64,000 nt of DNA from Neobacillus niacini (GTDB lineage Bacteria > Bacillota > Bacilli > Bacillales > Cytobacillaceae). The stretch is from assembly GCF_019749295.1 (NCBI RefSeq), contig NZ_JACWFG010000004.1, positions 62,001 through 126,000 of the forward strand, in the 5' to 3' direction. Below, in pieces: positions 21,633-29,812 of the stretch. The position numbers and the translations under genes were made by a program. The notes beneath the pieces are model-generated. The model saw nothing but the letters and a program-made list of their open reading frames with translations, did no database searches and was not told where the DNA came from. Position 1 is the stretch's first letter. Each line of letters begins with the position of its first letter.

Positions 21633-22550
21633 GTGAGCAAAAATGCAGATTACTTAAGAAAACCAGAATGGTTGAAAATAAAATTAAATACGAATGAACA
21701 CTATACAGGTTTAAAAAAGATGATGCGTGAAAAAAACCTACATACTGTATGTGAAGAAGCAAGGTGCCCAAATATTCACGAATGCTGGGCTGAAAGAAGA
21801 ACCGCTACTTTTATGATACTTGGTGATACGTGTACCCGAGCATGCCGTTTCTGTGCGGTTAAAACAGGATTACCAACAGAATTAGATCTCCAAGAACCAG
21901 AACGCGTGGCAGACTCTGTTCAATTGATGAACTTAAAACATGTTGTCGTTACTGCTGTAGCCCGGGATGATTTGAAAGATGGCGGTGCAGCTGTATTTGC
22001 GGAAACCGTTAGGGCTATTAGAAGAAAAAATCCATTTACAAGTATTGAAGTCCTTCCTTCAGACATGGGCGGTAAAGAAGAAAATCTAGCACTGTTAATG
22101 GATGCAAAACCTGATATTTTGAATCATAATATCGAAACGGTGAAAAGATTAACACCTAGAGTTAGAGCGAGAGCAAAGTATGAACGCTCTCTTGAGTTCT
22201 TGCGCAGAGCAAAAGAAATGCAGCCAACCATACCTACAAAATCAAGCTTAATGGTAGGTTTAGGTGAAACGAAGGAAGAAATTATCGAAGTCATGGATGA
22301 CCTAAGAGCTAATAATGTCGATATCATGACCATAGGTCAGTACCTCCAGCCATCTAAAAATCACCTAAAGGTTGAAAAATACTATCATCCAGATGAATTT
22401 GCGGAACTTCGTGAAATTGCACTCACCAAAGGCTTTAGCCATTGTGAGGCAGGTCCATTAGTACGTTCCTCCTACCATGCAGATGAACAAGTGAATGCAG
22501 CCGCAAAGCATAAACAATTACTCGGTGAAACAGAAGCCAAGGAAGCTTAA
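21633..22550 (+). CDS. lipA: Lipoyl synthase
   Basis: 305-residue radical SAM enzyme that inserts two sulfurs into octanoyl groups on GcvH or E2 proteins. Two cluster motifs are complete: the auxiliary CxxxxCxxxxxC in [12 protein letters not shown], and the radical SAM CxxxCxxC in CTRACRFC. The RSSYHA serine that ligands the auxiliary cluster is near the C-terminus. GTG 21633 is preferred over GTG 21624 because AGGGG then has 8-base spacing. The enzyme needs Fe-S clusters from the SUF system encoded 7 kb upstream. Confidence 0.97.
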   Translation: MSKNADYLRKPEWLKIKLNTNEHYTGLKKMMREKNLHTVCEEARCPNIHECWAERRTATFMILGDTCTRACRFCAVKTGLPTELDLQEPERVADSVQLMNLKHVVVTAVARDDLKDGGAAVFAETVRAIRRKNPFTSIEVLPSDMGGKEENLALLMDAKPDILNHNIETVKRLTPRVRARAKYERSLEFLRRAKEMQPTIPTKSSLMVGLGETKEEIIEVMDDLRANNVDIMTIGQYLQPSKNHLKVEKYYHPDEFAELREIALTKGFSHCEAGPLVRSSYHADEQVNAAAKHKQLLGETEAKEA

Positions 22551-22563
22551 AATTAATATAAAG

Positions 22564-22737
22564 GTGTGTTAATGGATACTAAAGATTTATCTCCTGTTGA
22601 TTTGCGCGGAAGGCACGAGACTCCTGCAGGAGTACGGAGCAGGTGAGACCCCGCAGGCGCTAGCGCCGAGGAGGCTCGCCGCAACGCCTGCGGAAAGCGA
22701 AGTGCCTGGAGCGCAAATCAACAGCCCAATTTAACAC
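22564..22737. repeat. Bacillaceae intergenic palindromic repeat, copy 1
   Basis: A 131-bp core runs from CTGTTGATTTGCGC (22594-22607) to its exact complement GCGCAAATCAACAG (22711-22724). An outer GTGTTAA / TTAACAC pair is also present. The GC-rich interior holds several nested hairpins and ends GGAAAGCGAAGTGCCT. A second copy with about 100 bp of similar core lies near 53.1 kb. It is not coding. Confidence 0.9.
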
Positions 22738-22751
22738 AGCTAAATAAAAAA

Positions 22752-22790
22752 AAGAGTTCAGTCTAGCGGCTGAACTCTTATTTTTTATTT
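22752..22790. terminator. Bidirectional terminator between lipA and yutC
   Basis: Perfect 10-bp stem AAGAGTTCAG / CTGAACTCTT with A-rich left and T-rich right flanks, between convergent genes. Confidence 0.85.
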
Positions 22791-23423
22791 ATTTGTCGTC
22801 TTCATAACATCATCTTTTGTTGCTCCATTTTCATCCTCACTATCACTCATTCGATTACCTTGAGGGGACTTCTTCATCTGTTTCACTAAGCCATCAATTA
22901 AACCTCTTGCATTTTTGCTTTTTGAGTCTAGGTTCGCGAGATTTTCCACATCGCGCATTAAATTTGTGTTGTCTGAAACATAAACATGGTAATATCTAGG
23001 GATAACGGACATAGCTGTTCTTTTGACCTGGTCAGCAGTTTTGTTACGGTCCTTGGAATCTGTACTATAGGAAACAAGAACCTCCTGGTCCGTTACCAGC
23101 GTAGCTACGTCATTCACATTTGGGATATCTGTACTCAGCTGGCTAATAATATTCGCCACTTGTTCACGGTCAATCGCCGAATAGTGTTCTGTTCCACCTC
23201 GGTCACCCTGAATAGGACTTTTTTGATGACGGACAAAACCATAATCATCGCTTACATTACGAACACCTTTACTTCCGCCTTCATTGTACAGCTCATCTCT
23301 TTTATTATTTACATTTATGGTATCGCCGCTTTCTTCATACACATCTCGATTTGCCATATCCTTTGAGCAGCCAGCAGCTGTAAAGAGTAAACAAAAACCA
23401 ATGATAATCGACCACTTTTTCAT
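22785..23423 (-). CDS. yutC: YhcN/YlaJ-family sporulation lipoprotein
   Basis: 212-residue lipoprotein. The signal peptide has a KKW basic start, a hydrophobic core and lipobox TAAGC near residue 19. The C-terminal 110 residues are a YhcN/YlaJ domain (ISQLSTDIPNVNDVATLVTD, then the alternating HVYVSDNTNLMRDVENLANL). Family members localise to the forespore or spore membrane. A strong GGAGGTG ribosome binding site precedes ATG. B. subtilis also has yutC beside lipA. Confidence 0.87.
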   Translation of the reverse strand: MKKWSIIIGFCLLFTAAGCSKDMANRDVYEESGDTINVNNKRDELYNEGGSKGVRNVSDDYGFVRHQKSPIQGDRGGTEHYSAIDREQVANIISQLSTDIPNVNDVATLVTDQEVLVSYSTDSKDRNKTADQVKRTAMSVIPRYYHVYVSDNTNLMRDVENLANLDSKSKNARGLIDGLVKQMKKSPQGNRMSDSEDENGATKDDVMKTTNK

Positions 23424-23537
23424 TTAAAGCACCTCCTTTTTTTAGAATAGCCAAATAACTGATTTTTTTTCTTAGTAATTGATGGGGAATCGGTTATAAT
23501 GAAAGAAAGATTTACTGGTAAAATTTGAGGTGATAAC

Positions 23538-23813
23538 ATGATCAATATCAACGGCTCCACCTATGAAATTGTGCAGGAACACAGAGATGCCTTTAATGAG
23601 GAAGCCTTAAAGGCGAGATATAGTGATATATTATCTAGATATGATTATATTGTCGGGGATTGGGGATATGGGCAGCTCCGGCTTAAGGGCTTTTTTGAAG
23701 ATCAAAATCAAAAAGCTACCTTTGATACCAAAATCAGTACATTAAGTGAATATTTGTATGAATACTGTAATTTTGGCTGTGCCTATTTTGTCTTAAAGAA
23801 AGTAAAAAAATAA
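23538..23813 (+). CDS. yutD: YutD family protein
   Basis: 91-residue soluble protein with the complete YutD (DUF1027) pattern: ALKARYSDILSRYDYIVGDW, then GQLRLKGF and YCNFGCAYFVLKK at the C-terminus. Its role is unknown. Family members often lie beside lipA, as here, which has suggested a link to lipoate, but nothing in the sequence proves it. GAGGTGA lies 8 bases before ATG. Confidence 0.85.
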   Translation: MININGSTYEIVQEHRDAFNEEALKARYSDILSRYDYIVGDWGYGQLRLKGFFEDQNQKATFDTKISTLSEYLYEYCNFGCAYFVLKKVKK

Positions 23814-23847
23814 AGAAGCTTGCGATTAAGCAAGCTTCTTTATTTTT
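23812..23847. terminator. Bidirectional terminator between yutD and the DUF3905 gene
   Basis: Perfect 12-bp stem AAAGAAGCTTGC / GCAAGCTTCTTT with a 6-base loop between convergent genes. Confidence 0.85.
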
Positions 23848-23857
23848 GGCATTCAGC

Positions 23858-24142
23858 TTAAGTTGTATAAGGAGGCTGTTCCTCCGTATCAGGGTCGTCA
23901 TGTGTGGGATGAGCCCCGTCCATTTGCCGTGGGATATTCTGATGAAACGTTTTATCCTCATAGTTAAAATTACTATAATAACGCTGCCCTTCTTGCCAGG
24001 GAGTGTTTTTATTTTCAACAGGCTGATCTTTGCCCACTGGTGACCCAAAGGGACCCTCAGGGAATTCCTCAGCAGTTAAGAAGTTCTTCTGTTTTTCAAC
24101 ATTAGAAAGATCAAAATAGCTTCTCTCTTTTTTCTCGTCCAT
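23858..24142 (-). CDS. Small hydrophilic protein, DUF3905-like
   Basis: 94-residue charged, proline- and aspartate-rich protein with no membrane segment. It contains EGPFGSPVGKDQP, WQEGQRYYSNFNYEDK and the ending GAHPTHDDPDTEEQPP, a pattern I associate with DUF3905 proteins of spore formers. ATG 24142 is chosen because AAGGAG lies 9 bases upstream; GTG 24148 would be too close. Its composition suggests a spore-associated protein, which is an inference. Confidence 0.65.
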   Translation of the reverse strand: MDEKKERSYFDLSNVEKQKNFLTAEEFPEGPFGSPVGKDQPVENKNTPWQEGQRYYSNFNYEDKTFHQNIPRQMDGAHPTHDDPDTEEQPPYTT

Positions 24143-24189
24143 GTGCACTCACTCCTTTTTATTATTATGTAAAAAGGAGTACTAAATAA

Positions 24190-24456
24190 TTATAGTAATT
24201 CTAATAAAAAGGAACGTAGTTCTTCAGCGTCTTCTTCATTTAATTGATAGGCGTATTCTAAATACCCTTCCTCTTTTAGGTCATCCTCGCCAATAATCGC
24301 AAATCGACTCCCTTGCATGTCGAGAACAAGATGTTTCCCAAAATGGCGGTCAGATTGAACGATGGCCAAATCGAAGCGTTGGTTGTCACCAACAAAGCTG
24401 ACGAACCGTGTTTTTGTATCCTCTGTATCATCGTATAAGAAAAAACGTTCTTTCAT
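24190..24456 (-). CDS. DUF3055 family protein
   Basis: 88-residue acidic soluble protein. It matches the DUF3055 pattern: MKERFFLYDDTEDTKTRFV at the start, FGKHLVLDMQGSRFAIIG in the middle, and a helical EEDAEELRSFLLELL end. The start is ATG 24456, preceded by AAAGGAG at 9-base spacing; a longer frame lacks such a site. It lies 47 bp upstream of the DUF3905-like gene on the same strand, so the two may share a transcript. Function unknown. Confidence 0.72.
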   Translation of the reverse strand: MKERFFLYDDTEDTKTRFVSFVGDNQRFDLAIVQSDRHFGKHLVLDMQGSRFAIIGEDDLKEEGYLEYAYQLNEEDAEELRSFLLELL

Positions 24457-24640
24457 GTGCTGTTCTCCTTTAGTTAATTTCTTCACTTCTTTATATTACC
24501 AAATATATTGTCCGTGAGGTAATTATAGTGTTAATCGAATATTGTTAAAAATTTACTGAAAGGGAAAACGGATTCTGTCAAATTGTGTTACAATATACTT
24601 ATTATTGTCGTATGCTGCGCTGCTGAGAGGGATGGATTCC

Positions 24641-25942
24641 ATGGACTGTCGTTACATGAAAAAAGTAAAGAGTGTAATGCAATGGGGAAAGATTATATTA
24701 CCTCTTTCGTCCCTTCGCTATTACCCTCCTCAATTTACCTTGCGCGATCCCTTATTAGAAGGGGTAAGGAATGCTTTTGGGGCTGGACATGAGGTAGCGG
24801 TAATCGTTTTTAAATTAAGGAACCAAAAGGATTTGATGGAACAAACTGAAATACAGCTGCAGTCGAAGGTAATGAAAACCATAAAGAAACTTTTTCAAAT
24901 AGTTGTGGAACAAGAGGTCAGCCAAAAGGAATTTATTGCCCTTCATGATTATTATGGCGAAGGAATTACCTTATTAATAACTGTTGATCATGACCGCCAT
25001 TCTATTTCTAATATTGACCTTATGATGAAGAAGATTACCGAAGAAGTAGCACAGAAGTTTATTAAATTGTATCCTTCACTGTACCCGATTTTTGAAGAAG
25101 GGTATATGTTTGTTGAAAAATATGAGTACTCTATCCAAGATTCGATATTAATAGCACATAGACAAGCAATTGGCATGGCTGAGAAACGAGAGCAGCTAAA
25201 AATTAATGAAATGTTATTAGCACTCAATAAAATTATCACCAAAAAGGATATAAACTTGTTAGCACAGCCTATTTTCGATGTTGCAACAAGTGAGATACGG
25301 GCTTGGGAATTGTTAACCCGCGGGCCAAGAGGGACTCCTTTAGAAGCACCTTTACAACTTTTTTCTGTTGCAAGACAAACGGGTCGTTTATACGAATTAG
25401 AAATGATTGTCTTGGAAAAGATGCTCCAGCAGGTAAAGGCATCTCGTTTTCATCAAGATATATTTGTTAATTGTACACCATTAACTTTGGGAAATATAAA
25501 ATTTACTAGTGATTTGAAAAAACTGCTGCGAAAATATAGAGGCATATCACCGAAACAAATTACCTTCGAAGTGACTGAACGGGATTCAATTGAAGGATTG
25601 AAGAATTTTACCTTTAATATTAATGTATTACGATTAATGGGTTTTAAAATTGCCGTTGATGACACGGGAGCTGGTTATTCCAGCTTGAACACCATAACCG
25701 AACTTATGCCTGATTTCATCAAGATTGATCGTTCTGTTATTGAAAATATAGATAAAAACTCGGTTAAGGAGTCAATGTTAAAAGGATTGCTCCTTGTAGC
25801 AAGAGAGGCTGGTTCTTTGGTGGTTGCGGAAGGGATTGAAAACCAAGAAGAAGCTTCAGTACTAAGCAGAAATAAGGTTGACTTAGCACAGGGGAATTTT
25901 TATGCGGAGCCAGCCATGTTTTTCGATGGAATTGCAACATAA
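24641..25942 (+). CDS. EAL-domain cyclic-di-GMP phosphodiesterase
   Basis: About 433 residues. The N-terminal 200 residues look like a degenerate GGDEF-type or sensory domain with no GGDEF motif. The C-terminal half is an EAL domain with signature E223-LLTRG in place of EALLR. The metal and catalytic motifs are present: FVNCTPL, FEVTERD, DDTGAGYSS, DFIKIDRS and AEGIEN. It is therefore likely an active hydrolase of c-di-GMP. There is no transmembrane segment. ATG 24641 is chosen for GAGAGGG at 9-base spacing. In B. subtilis yutD and yutE are adjacent, as I recall, so this gene is an addition. Confidence 0.82.
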   Translation: MDCRYMKKVKSVMQWGKIILPLSSLRYYPPQFTLRDPLLEGVRNAFGAGHEVAVIVFKLRNQKDLMEQTEIQLQSKVMKTIKKLFQIVVEQEVSQKEFIALHDYYGEGITLLITVDHDRHSISNIDLMMKKITEEVAQKFIKLYPSLYPIFEEGYMFVEKYEYSIQDSILIAHRQAIGMAEKREQLKINEMLLALNKIITKKDINLLAQPIFDVATSEIRAWELLTRGPRGTPLEAPLQLFSVARQTGRLYELEMIVLEKMLQQVKASRFHQDIFVNCTPLTLGNIKFTSDLKKLLRKYRGISPKQITFEVTERDSIEGLKNFTFNINVLRLMGFKIAVDDTGAGYSSLNTITELMPDFIKIDRSVIENIDKNSVKESMLKGLLLVAREAGSLVVAEGIENQEEASVLSRNKVDLAQGNFYAEPAMFFDGIAT

Positions 25943-25969
25943 GTGAAAATGAATGAGGAAGTGGATGAC

Positions 25970-26404
25970 ATGTATTTTGTAGACCGCGAAAAGTTGGAGA
26001 CAACATTGGTTTTCTTAGAAAAGCAAATCAATCTATTTTCCAGCCAGAATCAATGGGAAACACCGATTGAAAAAGCTGCCTTAGAGCGGATCACACACCT
26101 TATGATTGAATCAGTTTTAGATGTGGGTAACGCAATGATTGATGGATTTATCATGAGGGACCCTGGCAGCTACGAGGATATCATTGAGATACTAATCGAC
26201 GAAAAGGTTGTTACACCTGAGTCGGGTAAAAGCTTAAAAATACTGGTCCAGAAACGTAAGGAACTCGTCCAACTATATACGGAGATTAATCATAGTGACC
26301 TCTATATTCAGTTCTCTAACCATATGCAGGTACTAGCATTATTTCCTAAAAATGTCCGTGACTACCTGCAGAATGAACTTGGCCCCGTTTCGGCATTTAG
26401 TTAA
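25970..26404 (+). CDS. yutE: YutE, HepT-like (DUF86) protein
   Basis: 144-residue all-helical protein of the DUF86/HepT-like family. The conserved block ALERITHLMIESVLDVGNAMID and the C-terminal ELGPVSAF are present. HepT RNase/AMPylated toxins carry R-x4-H-x-Y; here the equivalent reads R-K-E-L-V-Q-L-Y, so the histidine is glutamine. No MntA-type antitoxin gene is adjacent. It is thus probably not an active HepT toxin. ATG 25970 has GAGGAAGTGG upstream and lies 27 bp after the EAL gene. Confidence 0.83.
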   Translation: MYFVDREKLETTLVFLEKQINLFSSQNQWETPIEKAALERITHLMIESVLDVGNAMIDGFIMRDPGSYEDIIEILIDEKVVTPESGKSLKILVQKRKELVQLYTEINHSDLYIQFSNHMQVLALFPKNVRDYLQNELGPVSAFS

Positions 26405-26414
26405 TCAATTTTTT

Positions 26415-26438
26415 GGACCGCAGCTTTGCGGTCCTTTA
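26415..26438 (+). terminator. Rho-independent terminator after yutE
   Basis: Perfect 8-bp stem GGACCGCA / TGCGGTCC with GCTT loop; only a short TTT follows. Confidence 0.7.
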
Positions 26439-26488
26439 CTATGATGAAAAGAAACTTAAAACGGATATGATAAAAAAGGAATGATTTC

Positions 26489-27253
26489 ATGAAAAAGTAT
26501 AAAGGTTATTTAATTGATCTTGATGGAACGATGTATAAAGGAACAGAAAAAATTGAGGCGGCCGGGGATTTTGTTAAGAAGTTAAAGGAAAAAGAAATTC
26601 CCTACTTATTTGTAACCAATAATTCATCCCGGACTCCTGCCCAAGTTGCACAAAAGTTAAAGGATTTTGATATTCCTGCCGAAGAGGACCTAGTTTTTAC
26701 GACGAGTCAGGCCACCGCGAATTATATTTACGGCCAGAAGAATGACGCCTCGGTTTATGTAATTGGAGAGGAAGGACTTCGTCAGGCTTTGGAGGATAAG
26801 AAATTTACCTTTGCTGGGGAAGAGGCGGATTATGTAGTAATCGGTATAGACAGGGAGATTAGCTATGAAAAATTAGCAATAGCCTGCCTTGCTGTTCGAA
26901 ATGGTGCTGTCTTTATTTCAACGAATGGTGATATCGCGATACCAACGGAGAGAGGCTTACTTCCTGGAAATGGATCACTCACATCGGTTATTGCTGTATC
27001 AACACAGACAAAACCTATTTTTATTGGCAAGCCCGAATCCATCATAATGGAACAAGCCCTAAAGGTATTGGGGACAGAAAAAGAAGACACCTTAATGGTG
27101 GGCGATTATTACGATACAGATATTCTAGCAGGGATGAACGCAGGACTTGATACCCTTCTAGTCCACACGGGTGTGACAACGAGGGAATTACTTGCGGGGT
27201 ATGACCGTAAACCAACCTTTGCGATTGACTCATTAGATCAATGGGAGCCGTAA
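26489..27253 (+). CDS. yutF: HAD-family phosphatase, NagD type (YutF)
   Basis: 254-residue haloacid-dehalogenase phosphatase of the NagD/YutF subfamily. Motif I is LIDLDGTMYKG with nucleophile D12 and acid D14. Motif II is FVTNNSSRTP. The motif III lysine is in IGKPES, and motif IV is VGDYYDTDI. A C2B cap domain sits between motifs II and III. It is a cytosolic sugar- or nucleotide-monophosphatase; the substrate is not predictable. It is convergent with yutG. Confidence 0.92.
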   Translation: MKKYKGYLIDLDGTMYKGTEKIEAAGDFVKKLKEKEIPYLFVTNNSSRTPAQVAQKLKDFDIPAEEDLVFTTSQATANYIYGQKNDASVYVIGEEGLRQALEDKKFTFAGEEADYVVIGIDREISYEKLAIACLAVRNGAVFISTNGDIAIPTERGLLPGNGSLTSVIAVSTQTKPIFIGKPESIIMEQALKVLGTEKEDTLMVGDYYDTDILAGMNAGLDTLLVHTGVTTRELLAGYDRKPTFAIDSLDQWEP

Positions 27254-27254
27254 G

Positions 27255-27284
27255 AAAAGGATGGATAGATTTCCATCCTTTTCT
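27255..27284. terminator. Bidirectional terminator between yutF and yutG
   Basis: Stem AAAAGGATGGA / TCCATCCTTTT just beyond the yutF stop, with T-rich flank on the right and A-rich on the left. Confidence 0.85.
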
Positions 27285-27292
27285 TTATGGTT

Positions 27293-27793
27293 TTATTCCA
27301 CATGTGCGGCACGGTGAGCCAATCTGCTTGAAGCGGCCGCTGCGATTGCACCGATGATGTCATCTAAAAATGTATGGCACTCGCCAGTTGATTTATCATT
27401 TAAACGGGCTAAGATACCGGGTTTTTGCTTATCGATATAGCCGTAATTGGTGAATCCGATTGAGCCATACACATTAACGATGGACAAAGCAAGAATTTCA
27501 TCAACACCATATAAACTTTCATCTGTTTTAATGATGGATTGTATTGGTTCTTCGAGCATGTTTTTTTCTGCTAGCATATCGAGCTGGATTCCCGTAATGA
27601 TGGCATTTTGAACCTCTCGCTTAGCAATAACACGCTCGACATTTGCAATGCAGTCTTCCATTTTTAGGTTTTCATGATATTTTTCCTGTAAAAAAAAGAC
27701 TAAATCTGCAATATCCTGAATTTCTACGCCTCTTTCTTTAATCCATCTTCGTGCAGTTTCTTCTGTTAAATCCATTTTTTTATCTTCTGCCAT
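27293..27793 (-). CDS. yutG: Phosphatidylglycerophosphatase A-like protein YutG
   Basis: 166-residue protein with a PgpA-like domain. The family pattern includes EEPIQSIIKTDESLYGVDEILALSIVN and TFLDDIIGAIAAAASSRLAHRA. The DD pair near residue 143 is likely metal-binding. Unlike E. coli PgpA it lacks strong transmembrane helices. Phosphatidylglycerophosphate phosphatase activity is inferred from the family. AAGGTGA precedes ATG 27793. Confidence 0.85.
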   Translation of the reverse strand: MAEDKKMDLTEETARRWIKERGVEIQDIADLVFFLQEKYHENLKMEDCIANVERVIAKREVQNAIITGIQLDMLAEKNMLEEPIQSIIKTDESLYGVDEILALSIVNVYGSIGFTNYGYIDKQKPGILARLNDKSTGECHTFLDDIIGAIAAAASSRLAHRAAHVE

Positions 27794-28001
27794 CCATTTA
27801 TCACCTTTTCCTTGGATTTTTTTACCATTCTTAATTCATAACATATGTGCGCTCATTTGAAAAGGAACGAATGAATCAACACCCTTCTTACAGAATCTCC
27901 TTTAACATTTTTCTTATACTTTTATTGCATAAGAAGACAACAAGTTTTTTGGGCTACTACATATATATGACATAAGAGTAGAAAAGAGAAGAGGTGGAAG
28001 G

Positions 28002-29012
28002 GTGCTGCAAAAATTACTTGAAAATAAATATGGAATACAAGTTGATGAATATGTAAAGCTGGATACTTATGATGCGTTGAGAAGTAATGGCTGGCTTTAC
28101 TTAATTGCGAAGCCCCAAGGAAGAGAAGCTGAAGATATTGTTGAATTAGAGAGAATTGCTGAACACCTAAGAAATAACGGTGATTCTCATGTCCCAGCAT
28201 TTTTACAATCTACCGAGGGGACCTTAATTACAACTTGGGAAGAGCATCAATATTGTGTGCTTGCAAATCGGCAGACAGAAAAGCCAGCAAAAGTGAAGCT
28301 TGGAAGAAAGTTAGCAAAATTTCATGAACGAGGTAAAAGTGTTCCGTTTAAAATTGAAAGATCGAGTAGAATTGGACAATGGAAGCAATTATGGGAAAAG
28401 CGTCTAGACCAAATCGAAAAGGTATGGAGTGAGCTCCTGTATCAAACGCCTGAGGATGATTTTGAAAGAATGTTTATTGATTCATTTCCCTATTATATTG
28501 GTTTAACGGAAAATGCCATCCAGTATTTAGTTGATACGGAGCTTGACGATGAACCAAAAGAATCCGATAGCGGAACCGTGTGTCATGAACGTTTTTCAAA
28601 TGATTCCTGGGGAGCTAATTATTATATAAAAGATCCTTTCGATTGGGTTTTTGACCATCGCAGCCGTGACCTTGCAGAATGGACTAGAGAACGATACTTT
28701 AGGAATACGCAAACATATGAGGTAGATGTGAGACAGTTTTTTGTTGATTATCAAAGTATTGCCCCGTTATCCTCTTTTTCGTGGCGGTTATTATTTTCGC
28801 GTTTATTATTTCCTCTTCATTACTTCGAGTGCATTGAGAATTACTATATAACTAGATCTGAGCAGGAAAAAAGACATTTAGAAGAACAACTAACGAAGAT
28901 ATTAAAGCAATCCACTGAATATGAGCGTTTTTTGAGTACTTTTTTTCATACTGTCAGAGCACCCATAAAACCGTTACAGATTCCTCAATTAGACTGGTTG
29001 CTAATTAGATAA
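28002..29012 (+). CDS. yutH: Spore coat-associated kinase-like protein YutH
   Basis: 336-residue CotS/YutH-family protein with a degenerate aminoglycoside-phosphotransferase fold. It contains TVCHERFSNDSWGANYYIKDPFDWVFDHRSRD; the HER and DHRSRD pieces correspond to catalytic-loop and metal positions in modified form. In B. subtilis YutH is a spore-coat component. It starts at GTG 28002 with GAGGTGG upstream. It is convergent with yutI. Confidence 0.87.
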   Translation: MLQKLLENKYGIQVDEYVKLDTYDALRSNGWLYLIAKPQGREAEDIVELERIAEHLRNNGDSHVPAFLQSTEGTLITTWEEHQYCVLANRQTEKPAKVKLGRKLAKFHERGKSVPFKIERSSRIGQWKQLWEKRLDQIEKVWSELLYQTPEDDFERMFIDSFPYYIGLTENAIQYLVDTELDDEPKESDSGTVCHERFSNDSWGANYYIKDPFDWVFDHRSRDLAEWTRERYFRNTQTYEVDVRQFFVDYQSIAPLSSFSWRLLFSRLLFPLHYFECIENYYITRSEQEKRHLEEQLTKILKQSTEYERFLSTFFHTVRAPIKPLQIPQLDWLLIR

Positions 29013-29052
29013 CAAAAAAAGCGATTGCTGATTTAGCAATCGCCTTTTTTGT
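29013..29052. terminator. Bidirectional terminator between yutH and yutI
   Basis: Stem AAAAAAGCGATTGCT / AGCAATCGCCTTTTTT with GATTT loop and A/T tracts on both sides. Confidence 0.9.
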
Positions 29053-29055
29053 TTA

Positions 29056-29301
29056 TTAAAATACTTGCTCTACTTCGACTACTCCAGGAACCTCTTCTAA
29101 TAGTGCTCTTTCGATTCCTGCTTTTAGGGTAATGGTTGAGCTTGGGCAGCTGCCGCATGCGCCAAGTAAACGGAGTTTAACAATACCATCCTCAACATCA
29201 ACTAATTCACAATCCCCGCCATCGCGAAGGAGAAACGGACGTAATTTATCTAATACTTCCTGAACTTGCTCAAACATTTCTTGCACTTCTTGTTCTGCCA
29301 T
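29056..29301 (-). CDS. yutI: NifU-like Fe-S carrier YutI
   Basis: 81-residue NifU C-terminal-domain protein. The CxxC cluster ligands are in [16 protein letters not shown] near residues 50-55, preceded by the usual [20 protein letters not shown]. It is a cytosolic carrier that passes Fe-S clusters from SUF to targets. AAAGGAG lies before ATG 29301. yutM, an A-type carrier, lies 2 kb away, giving two cluster carriers in the same neighbourhood. Confidence 0.94.
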   Translation of the reverse strand: MAEQEVQEMFEQVQEVLDKLRPFLLRDGGDCELVDVEDGIVKLRLLGACGSCPSSTITLKAGIERALLEEVPGVVEVEQVF

Positions 29302-29449
29302 ATTATATCGTCTCCTTTCCTACTTATATTATAATGTCATTGAGGGTAAAAATCCATTCTCATGAAATGGGAATTCGCACATTTACAACCATATTTGTGT
29401 GTTTAATAGTTTGAATGATGTAAAATAAAAGAAAAAGGCAGGAGAAGGA

Positions 29450-29776
29450 ATGACAAATTCTACAGTTGAAATTATCCTTTATGGTGCAGAACAGTTATGC
29501 CCGAGCTGTGTTAATTTACCTTCGTCAAAGGAAACATTTGAATGGCTTCAGGCAGCTATTGCAAGGAAATTTCCGGAGCAGCCATTCAAGATGATTTATG
29601 TTGACATATATCAACCACCAAATGAAAGTAAAAAAGAGAACTTTGCAAAAAGAGTGATTGAAGAGGATTTATTTTATCCCGTTGTTGTGATTAAAGATAA
29701 GATTGTTGGAGAAGGAAACCCGCGACTCAAAACAATTTTCAGCGAGATGGAAAAATATGGATACAAATCCATATAA
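29450..29776 (+). CDS. yuzD: YuzD family (DUF1462) thioredoxin-fold protein
   Basis: 108-residue protein of the YuzD/DUF1462 family. A thioredoxin-like beta strand VEIILYGAEQ is followed by a C-P-S-C pair at about residues 17-20, and later the cis-Pro-like LFYPVVVIKDKIVGEG. A thiol redox role is plausible but unproven. GGAGAAGGA lies upstream of ATG. It is convergent with yutJ. Confidence 0.85.
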   Translation: MTNSTVEIILYGAEQLCPSCVNLPSSKETFEWLQAAIARKFPEQPFKMIYVDIYQPPNESKKENFAKRVIEEDLFYPVVVIKDKIVGEGNPRLKTIFSEMEKYGYKSI

Positions 29777-29811
29777 AAAGGCATTCCAGTTTTAGGCTGG
29801 AATGCTTTTTT
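29775..29811. terminator. Bidirectional terminator between yuzD and yutJ
   Basis: Stem AAAAAGGCATTCCAG / CTGGAATGCTTTTTT with a 7-base loop, directly after the yuzD stop. Confidence 0.88.
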
Positions 29812-29812
29812 A

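Noticed and set aside
25970..26404. yutE as part of a HepT-MntA toxin-antitoxin pair
   Set aside because: No nucleotidyltransferase gene is adjacent and the key histidine is missing.
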